Part shown: positions 7,136 through 10,313 of the stretch, in pieces
Layout of the letters: each line of letters opens with the position of its first letter
Numbering within the stretch: position 1 is the stretch's first letter
NCBI GenBank assembly: GCA_027306745.1
Contig: DAHUZD010000171.1
Span: 1-10,313 of the forward strand
DNA length: 10,313 nucleotides
Source: Acidobacteriaceae bacterium
GTDB lineage: Bacteria > Acidobacteriota > Terriglobia > Terriglobales > Acidobacteriaceae
Direction: 5' to 3'
Program-made: the position numbers and the translations under genes
The notes under the pieces: generated by a model
Told to the model about the DNA's origin: nothing
The model's database searches: none
What the model saw: the letters and a program-made list of their open reading frames with translations, nothing else

Positions 7136-7924
7136 TTATACATTGCGTTTGCGGCGTTCCGGGTGCACCATGTGCGCGACGCCAATGCTGATGAAGTAAA
7201 GCACCAGCATGGGCGCAGCAAAGACACACATGGTCAGCACATCCGGCGTGGGCGTGATGATGGCCGCAATGATGAAAATAATCAAAATAGCATAGCGAAT
7301 GTTCTTCAAAAGAAATTTTGAGTTGACTATGCCGAAAAGCGCGAGAAAAAAGACGAGTATCGGCAGCTCAAAGATCAATCCCAAGCCAAGAATCACCGTG
7401 AGAAATAGACTCTCATATTCTTCGATGGTCACCAGCGGTTTGAACTGTGCGCCAAAGCCGATCAAAAACTCCAACGCACCGGGAAAGACGAAGCGGTAGC
7501 CAAAATACGCACCGCCCAGAAAGAGGCCGACGGTGGCGAACATGAAGGGCACAACGTACCGGCGCTCGCGTTGATAGAGACCCGGTGCGATGAAAAGCCA
7601 AAGCTGATACAGCACGAATGGCGAGGCAAGAATCAGCCCGCCGAAAAGTGCGATCTTCAAATAAAAATTAAATGGGTCTACTGGATTCAAATAACCAAGG
7701 CGCGTGTCCATGTGATGCGCGGCCAACGCTTGCGTGATGGGTTCGATCATGAATGCGGCGATGCGCTCATGAAATCCATACGCAACAAAAAACGCGATGA
7801 CGACATATACAACCGAGTGCACCAGGCGTTTGCGCAGCTCTTCCAGATGTTCCAGCAGGCTCATGCCGGGCAGTTCTGCGCGTTCAACTACAGCGCTGCG
7901 GGCGCGTTCCAACATTTCAGGCAT
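7136..7924 (-). CDS. tatC: Sec-independent (twin-arginine) translocase subunit TatC
   Basis: TatC is the polytopic inner-membrane receptor for twin-arginine signal peptides, carrying folded proteins across the membrane with TatA/TatB. From the ATG at 7924 it has 262 residues (E. coli 258), with six hydrophobic segments. Conserved parts visible are LLEHLEELRKRL (23-34; E29 corresponds to E. coli E15, part of the signal-peptide site), FIAPGLYQRERR (111-122; E120 corresponds to E. coli E103), and TPTPD...P...LYF near the end. The frame is open further upstream to 8005, but that segment lies inside tatA and looks like a shadow. The chosen start overlaps the tatA end by 8 bases, with GGCGGA upstream; a second ATG at 7915 would give a one-base gap. 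It is the middle gene of tatA-tatC-cyclase. Confidence 0.96.
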   Translation of the reverse strand: MPEMLERARSAVVERAELPGMSLLEHLEELRKRLVHSVVYVVIAFFVAYGFHERIAAFMIEPITQALAAHHMDTRLGYLNPVDPFNFYLKIALFGGLILASPFVLYQLWLFIAPGLYQRERRYVVPFMFATVGLFLGGAYFGYRFVFPGALEFLIGFGAQFKPLVTIEEYESLFLTVILGLGLIFELPILVFFLALFGIVNSKFLLKNIRYAILIIFIIAAIITPTPDVLTMCVFAAPMLVLYFISIGVAHMVHPERRKRNV

Positions 7925-8282
7925 GGGGTTTTTCCGCCGTTTGTGCAAAGTGTGCTGGCAGTACTTCTTCCTGCGAAGCGCTGAGGGTATTGCGAGGCTC
8001 GGCACCGGCGGCTGGGTTCACTGTGAGCGGAGCGGGTTCTGTTGGTGCAGGCGCGTCCGTTTTTGGTGGCAGAATGGAGGGTTCTGCCGGTGCGGATGCC
8101 TCTTTGCGCTCACGTTGTTCTGCCTGGCGCAACTCTTCCTCAATCTGAAATTTGAATTCATTGCTGGCCCGGCGGAACTCGCCGACCAGCTTGCCCAATT
8201 GCCGCGCCATCTCCGGCAACTTCTTGGGGCCGAAGATGATGAGTGCGAGCGTGAAGATGAAAATACTGTCGGCCAAACTCAT
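7917..8282 (-). CDS. TatA/TatB-family translocase subunit
   Basis: A 121-residue protein with one N-terminal membrane helix (about 5-17), the FGPKKLPEMARQLG hinge and amphipathic helix (17-30), a charged helix to about residue 62, then a Pro/Ala-rich disordered tail. This is the TatA/TatB/Hcf106 architecture. Two details lean toward TatB: the GP at the hinge with KLPE following, and an acidic residue (D5) near the membrane entry where TatB has a glutamate and TatA a glutamine. The tail is also longer than in most TatA proteins. Many Acidobacteria annotate such proteins simply as TatA/E, so no subtype is asserted. It starts at ATG 8282 without a clear ribosome binding site and overlaps tatC by 8 bases. 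A second TatA-type subunit would presumably be encoded elsewhere. Confidence 0.9.
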   Translation of the reverse strand: MSLADSIFIFTLALIIFGPKKLPEMARQLGKLVGEFRRASNEFKFQIEEELRQAEQRERKEASAPAEPSILPPKTDAPAPTEPAPLTVNPAAGAEPRNTLSASQEEVLPAHFAQTAEKPHA

Positions 8283-8290
8283 GCATCTTC

Positions 8291-8319
8291 ATCATACGCA
8301 GCCGCGAATCCGCAAACAA
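8291..8319 (-). promoter_or_regulatory. Sigma-70-type promoter for tatA-tatC-cyclase
   Basis: On the minus strand TTGTTT (8319-8314) and TATGAT (8296-8291) are separated by exactly 17 bases. The -10 matches consensus at 5 of 6 positions; the -35 matches only in its TTG. The predicted start is near 8284, leaving at most a couple of bases before the ATG at 8282, so the message would be essentially leaderless, which fits the missing ribosome binding site. Confidence 0.4.
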
Positions 8320-8420
8320 ACGCAGGCCTGGCTTTGGGCCGTTACGTTGCTGTTGGGGCATTTCTGCTCTTGCATGAGCAGCGCGTGCCGATGATCTCAG
8401 TGGAAGGTTTGTTGCTTCCG

Positions 8421-8429
8421 TATTAAAAT
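8421..8429 (+). promoter_or_regulatory. Candidate -10 region for nadA
   Basis: TATTAAAAT is the only AT-rich run in the nadA upstream region. Using TAAAAT (8424-8429) as the -10, transcription would start near 8436, about 45 bases before the riboswitch and 200 before the nadA ATG. No good -35 is seen 16-18 bases upstream, so this rests on composition and position alone. Confidence 0.3.
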
Positions 8430-8445
8430 CAAATGAAGAGTTGGA

Positions 8446-8480
8446 GTTCCCGACAGACGCAAGAGTCGCCGGGAAGGAAC
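8446..8480 (+). other. Leader hairpin 5' of the riboswitch
   Basis: TTCCCG (8447-8452) can pair with CGGGAA (8470-8475), with GAC/GTC complementarity (8452-8454 with 8465-8467) offering an alternative inner register. GTTCC (8446-8450) can instead pair with GGAAC (8476-8480). This structure is not part of the riboswitch core that I can recognise. No U-run follows it, so it is not a standard terminator. Confidence 0.3.
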
Positions 8481-8550
8481 GTTGCAACAACCCCGTGGTT
8501 TGGGCGCATCCGGCATGAAGTGGCCGGAGACGCAGCGAAGCCACTGCAAC
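8481..8550 (+). promoter_or_regulatory. NAD+-I riboswitch domain 1 (ligand-binding aptamer)
   Basis: P1 is GUUGCA (8481-8486) with UGCAAC (8545-8550), 6 perfect pairs. The core ACAACCCC is 8487-8494. Lower P2 is GUGGUUU (8495-8501) with GAAGCCAC (8538-8544 used), 7 pairs including one G-U. An internal loop follows (GG 8502-8503 against AGCG 8534-8537), then GCG (8504-8506) with CGC (8531-8533), then the apical stem UCCGGC (8509-8514) with GCCGGA (8523-8528) closing an 8-base loop. The bulged GCAGCGAAGC segment (8532-8541) is typical of the better-studied first domain. Confidence 0.88.
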
Positions 8551-8565
8551 TGGAATTGAACCGTT

Positions 8566-8630
8566 GCTTTCAACATCCCCGTTTTGCGTGGACGCTTCCC
8601 CCAAGGAGCGGCTGCGGCAGAACTGAAGGC
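8566..8630 (+). promoter_or_regulatory. NAD+-I riboswitch domain 2 with expression platform
   Basis: P1 is GCUUUCA (8566-8572) with UGAAGGC (8624-8630), 7 pairs with one G-U. The core ACAUCCCC is 8573-8580. Lower P2 is GUUUUGC (8581-8587) with GCAGAAC (8617-8623), 7 pairs with one U-G. The upper hairpin is CGCUUC (8593-8598) with GGAGCG (8605-8610), closing a 6-base loop. The internal loop differs from domain 1 (GUGGA against GCUGCG). The 3' strand of P1 covers AAGG at 8626-8629, the upstream half of the nadA ribosome binding region, so P1 formation would reduce initiation. Confidence 0.85.
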
Positions 8631-8634
8631 GGAG
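8626..8634 (+). promoter_or_regulatory. nadA ribosome binding site, partly within riboswitch P1
   Basis: AAGGCGGAG offers two overlapping sites: AAGG (8626-8629), 9 bases before the ATG, and GGAG (8631-8634), only 4 bases before it. The better spaced one is paired in P1 of riboswitch domain 2; the other touches the base of that stem. Confidence 0.65.
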
Positions 8635-8638
8635 AACC

Positions 8639-9781
8639 ATGACGACTGTTCTTGAAGCAGAGCTGCCGACGCAGGCGGCTACGCAGTGCACCCTCGACAA
8701 TTATTTGGAACTGCCCGATGCCAGTATGGACGGCCGCATCGCAGCGGCGCGCGCAAAGTTGGGCAAGCAGGCCATTATTCTGGGCCACCACTACCAGCGC
8801 GATGAGGTCATCCGCTTTGCCGACGCCACGGGCGACAGCTACAAACTGTCCAAAATCGCATCGCAGGCGGTAGGAAAGTACATCCTATTTTGCGGCGTGC
8901 ATTTTATGGCGGAGAGCGCAGACATTTTGGCGCAGCCGCACCAACAGGTAATTCTGCCCGACCTCAATGCCGGATGCTCCATGGCCGACATGGCCGACAT
9001 ATCCCAGGTGGAAGCATGCTGGGACAGCCTGACCGCTGCCGGCTTGACCGGTGCTGAAGCGGGCGGGTTGATTCCGCTGACGTATATGAATTCGACAGCA
9101 GCGATCAAGGCCTTTTGCGGCGAGCGTGGCGGACTGGTCTGTACCTCGTCTAATGCCGCGGCGGCGTTTCGCTGGGCCTTCGCGCGCGGTCAAAGGATTT
9201 TGTTTTTGCCCGATCAGCATTTGGGACGCAACACAGCGCACGCCTTGGGCCTGGCTCCGCAGGAGATGGTGGTCTGGGATCCGTATCAGCTTCAAGGCGG
9301 ACTAACGCCGGAGCGTCTGCGTGCCGCGCGCGTGATTTTGTGGAAAGGGCATTGCTCCGTGCACCAGCGCTTTTTGCCAGAGCATGTGGATCTCGTCCGT
9401 GCCAAGATTCCCGGCGTTCAGGTGGTGGTGCACCCAGAATGCCGCTTGGAGGTTTGCCAGAAGGCCGACGTGATTGGTTCGACGGAGCGGATTATTCGGA
9501 CGATCGAAGAGGCTCCAACTGGAACCAGCTTTGCCGTGGGGACGGAGATACATTTGGTGAACCGGCTGGGCAAACGCTTTGCTCCGCTGGGCAAACACGT
9601 CATCACGCTGGATGATGCTGGCTGCCTGTGCACGACCATGTTCCGCATCTCGCCGCAGCATCTGGCCTGGGCGTTGGAGAATCTGGTTGAGGGCACGGTG
9701 GTAAATCGTATTCGCGTCAGTGACGACGTGAAGCACTGGGCGCGCGTGGCACTGGATCGGATGCTGGAAATTCGTGGATAA
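8639..9781 (+). CDS. nadA: Quinolinate synthase A
   Basis: NadA is a cytoplasmic 4Fe-4S enzyme that condenses iminoaspartate (from NadB) with dihydroxyacetone phosphate to give quinolinate, the committed precursor of NAD. The 380 residues fit the longer form of the family. Seen motifs: ILGHHYQRDEV (47-57), FADATGDSYKLS (60-71), FCGVHFMAESADIL (84-97), AGCSMADMA (111-119), WKGHCSVHQRF (235-245), HPECRLEVC (265-273) and DAGCLCTTM (327-334). The three cluster ligands are probably C113, C239 and C329 or C331; H265 and E267 belong to the substrate pocket. The ATG at 8639 is chosen for the ribosome binding region just before it. Expression is under the NAD+-I riboswitch. DUF2203 follows after 27 bases, probably on the same message. 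Confidence 0.97.
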   Translation: MTTVLEAELPTQAATQCTLDNYLELPDASMDGRIAAARAKLGKQAIILGHHYQRDEVIRFADATGDSYKLSKIASQAVGKYILFCGVHFMAESADILAQPHQQVILPDLNAGCSMADMADISQVEACWDSLTAAGLTGAEAGGLIPLTYMNSTAAIKAFCGERGGLVCTSSNAAAAFRWAFARGQRILFLPDQHLGRNTAHALGLAPQEMVVWDPYQLQGGLTPERLRAARVILWKGHCSVHQRFLPEHVDLVRAKIPGVQVVVHPECRLEVCQKADVIGSTERIIRTIEEAPTGTSFAVGTEIHLVNRLGKRFAPLGKHVITLDDAGCLCTTMFRISPQHLAWALENLVEGTVVNRIRVSDDVKHWARVALDRMLEIRG

Positions 9782-9808
9782 TGCCAGCAGGGGGATGGAG
9801 CGGCATCC

Positions 9809-10243
9809 ATGAAAACCTTTTCACTCGACGAGGCGCAGACGTTGATTCCCGTGTTGGAGTCACTCATGAAGCGGGCCATGCAGGCGCGTGAAACCGCCGA
9901 GGGGGTTGAAGAGGATTTGCAGAGCTTGACGCAGCGCATTTTTTTGCACGGCGGAATGTTGGTGCCGATTGCGCAGGTGGCCCGCCGCCGCGCCGAGCGC
10001 GAGGTGGCCGTGCAACAGGTCAAGGACACTCTGCAGGAACTTGACGCCATCGGCGTACAGGTGAAAGACATCGAAAAGGGCCTGCTCGATTTTCCCTGCC
10101 GCCTCGGCGAGGAAACGGTTCTGCTGTGTTGGAAGATGGGTGAGTCGGAAATTCAATACTGGCACACGCTGGAGTCCGGCTTCAGTGGCCGCCAACCCAT
10201 CGATGAGCGCTTCCGCCGCGGACAAAAACAACGCCCCAATTGA
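9809..10243 (+). CDS. DUF2203 family protein, function unknown
   Basis: A 144-residue soluble protein. It begins with FSLDEAQTLIPVLESLM (4-20), the normal opening of DUF2203, and continues with long charged helices likely to form a coiled coil (about 20-90). The conserved C-terminal block is VQVKDIEKGLLDFPC, then VLLCWKMGESEIQYWHTLESGFSGRQPID (about 83-131). The strongly conserved K-D-E-G-DFP and C-W-GE-YWH residues suggest a binding or active site, but the family has no established function that I know of. GGAG at 9797-9800, 8 bases before the ATG, is a good ribosome binding site. It lies 27 bases after nadA with no terminator between, so it is probably under the same riboswitch-controlled transcript, though translational control at nadA need not extend to it. 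Confidence 0.88.
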   Translation: MKTFSLDEAQTLIPVLESLMKRAMQARETAEGVEEDLQSLTQRIFLHGGMLVPIAQVARRRAEREVAVQQVKDTLQELDAIGVQVKDIEKGLLDFPCRLGEETVLLCWKMGESEIQYWHTLESGFSGRQPIDERFRRGQKQRPN

Positions 10244-10313
10244 AGAACTTCTGCTGGTATGCAAGGATCAAGGCGAGGGCATACTCGCTGCATGCGCATT
10301 TCTTTTGTTGGTT
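10203..10313 (+). CDS. Possible start of a downstream gene, cut by window end
   Basis: A frame opens at ATG 10203 and stays open for 37 codons to the window edge, overlapping the DUF2203 end by 41 bases. It has no clear ribosome binding site and no recognisable domain; the end is hydrophobic (GILAACAFLLLV). A second possibility in another frame is ATG 10292, giving MRISFVG, a beta-alpha style opening seen in many Rossmann-type enzymes. The window is too short to choose between them. Confidence 0.2.
   Translation, partial: MSASAADKNNAPIEELLLVCKDQGEGILAACAFLLLV

Larger units (their letters stand above)
8481..8630 (+). promoter_or_regulatory. NAD+-I riboswitch (nadA RNA motif), tandem two-domain
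   Basis: Two similar RNA domains lie in tandem directly before nadA. In each, a P1 stem is followed by the single-stranded core ACANCCCC (ACAACCCC at 8487-8494; ACATCCCC at 8573-8580), then immediately by a long P2 hairpin whose 3' strand abuts the P1 3' strand. This is the layout of the NAD+-I (nadA motif) riboswitch, which is known in Acidobacteria upstream of nadA; the first domain has been shown to bind the ADP part of NAD+. Recognition is from the repeated core, the pairing I traced by hand, and the position before nadA. A 15-base linker (8551-8565) joins the domains. High NAD+ is expected to lower nadA expression, here most likely at translation because P1 of domain 2 runs into the ribosome binding region. 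Confidence 0.93.

Noticed and set aside
7925..8005. Longer tatC start at 8005
   Set aside because: The extra 27 residues overlap tatA entirely, lack TatC features, and the ATG at 7924 gives the normal family length.
8158..8700. 180-codon open frame on the minus strand across the nadA leader
   Set aside because: It runs antisense through the riboswitch and both gene starts, has no recognisable domain and an amino-acid composition typical of a shadow frame.
8984..9001. Tandem 9-base repeat ATGGCCGAC
   Set aside because: It encodes the conserved NadA segment MADMAD and is explained by protein constraint.
10272..10288. GCGAG-N6-CTCGC hairpin after DUF2203 as a terminator
   Set aside because: The stem is short and the following T-containing run is broken and too far away; it may lie inside the next gene.

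Overview
The window looks like ordinary chromosome from an acidobacterium, probably of the Terriglobia/Acidobacteriaceae type. The strongest pointer is a tandem NAD+-I (nadA motif) RNA upstream of nadA, a riboswitch class known essentially from Acidobacteria. A menaquinone-type methyltransferase, a de novo NAD pathway through aspartate oxidase, and a moderately GC-rich base composition agree with this. I see no insertion sequence, phage, CRISPR, tRNA or rRNA.

Layout. Positions 1-1394 (minus strand) hold aroB followed, 2 bases later, by the start of menG/ubiE, which is cut by the window edge. Facing away from aroB is nadB (plus, about 1502-3154). Its 3' end overlaps, tail to tail, a TerC/Alx family membrane protein gene (minus, 3089-4018). 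Upstream of terC, in the divergent direction, is a two-gene unit: a small ArsR-type repressor (4093-4434) whose stop codon overlaps the GTG start of a SulP/SLC26 anion transporter (4431-6140). A perfect CATATT-N10-AATATG inverted repeat lies between terC and arsR and looks like the operator. It brackets an extended -10 promoter that would make arsR leaderless.

Positions 6159-8282 (minus) hold a compact export operon: a TatA/TatB-like subunit, tatC (overlapping by 8 bases), and 11 bases later a secreted glutaminyl-cyclase-like zinc enzyme of the M28 fold. Export machinery and an enzyme that could cap secreted proteins with pyroglutamate would then be co-expressed.

Positions 8283-8638 are non-coding and hold the tatA promoter, a leader hairpin and the two-domain NAD+-I riboswitch (8481-8630). 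The last stem of the riboswitch contains part of the nadA ribosome binding region, so translational control of nadA by NAD+ is the natural reading. nadA (8639-9781) is followed 27 bases later by a DUF2203 gene (9809-10243) that is probably on the same transcript. An open frame starting near 10203 runs off the window.

Functionally, nadB and nadA together convert aspartate and dihydroxyacetone phosphate to quinolinate, but they sit in separate transcription units here, and only nadA carries the riboswitch. No wholly new system is evident. The most interesting points are the riboswitch and its unequal domains, the cysteine-free ArsR with its operator next to SulP and TerC, the cyclase in the tat operon, and DUF2203 in an NAD-controlled transcript.
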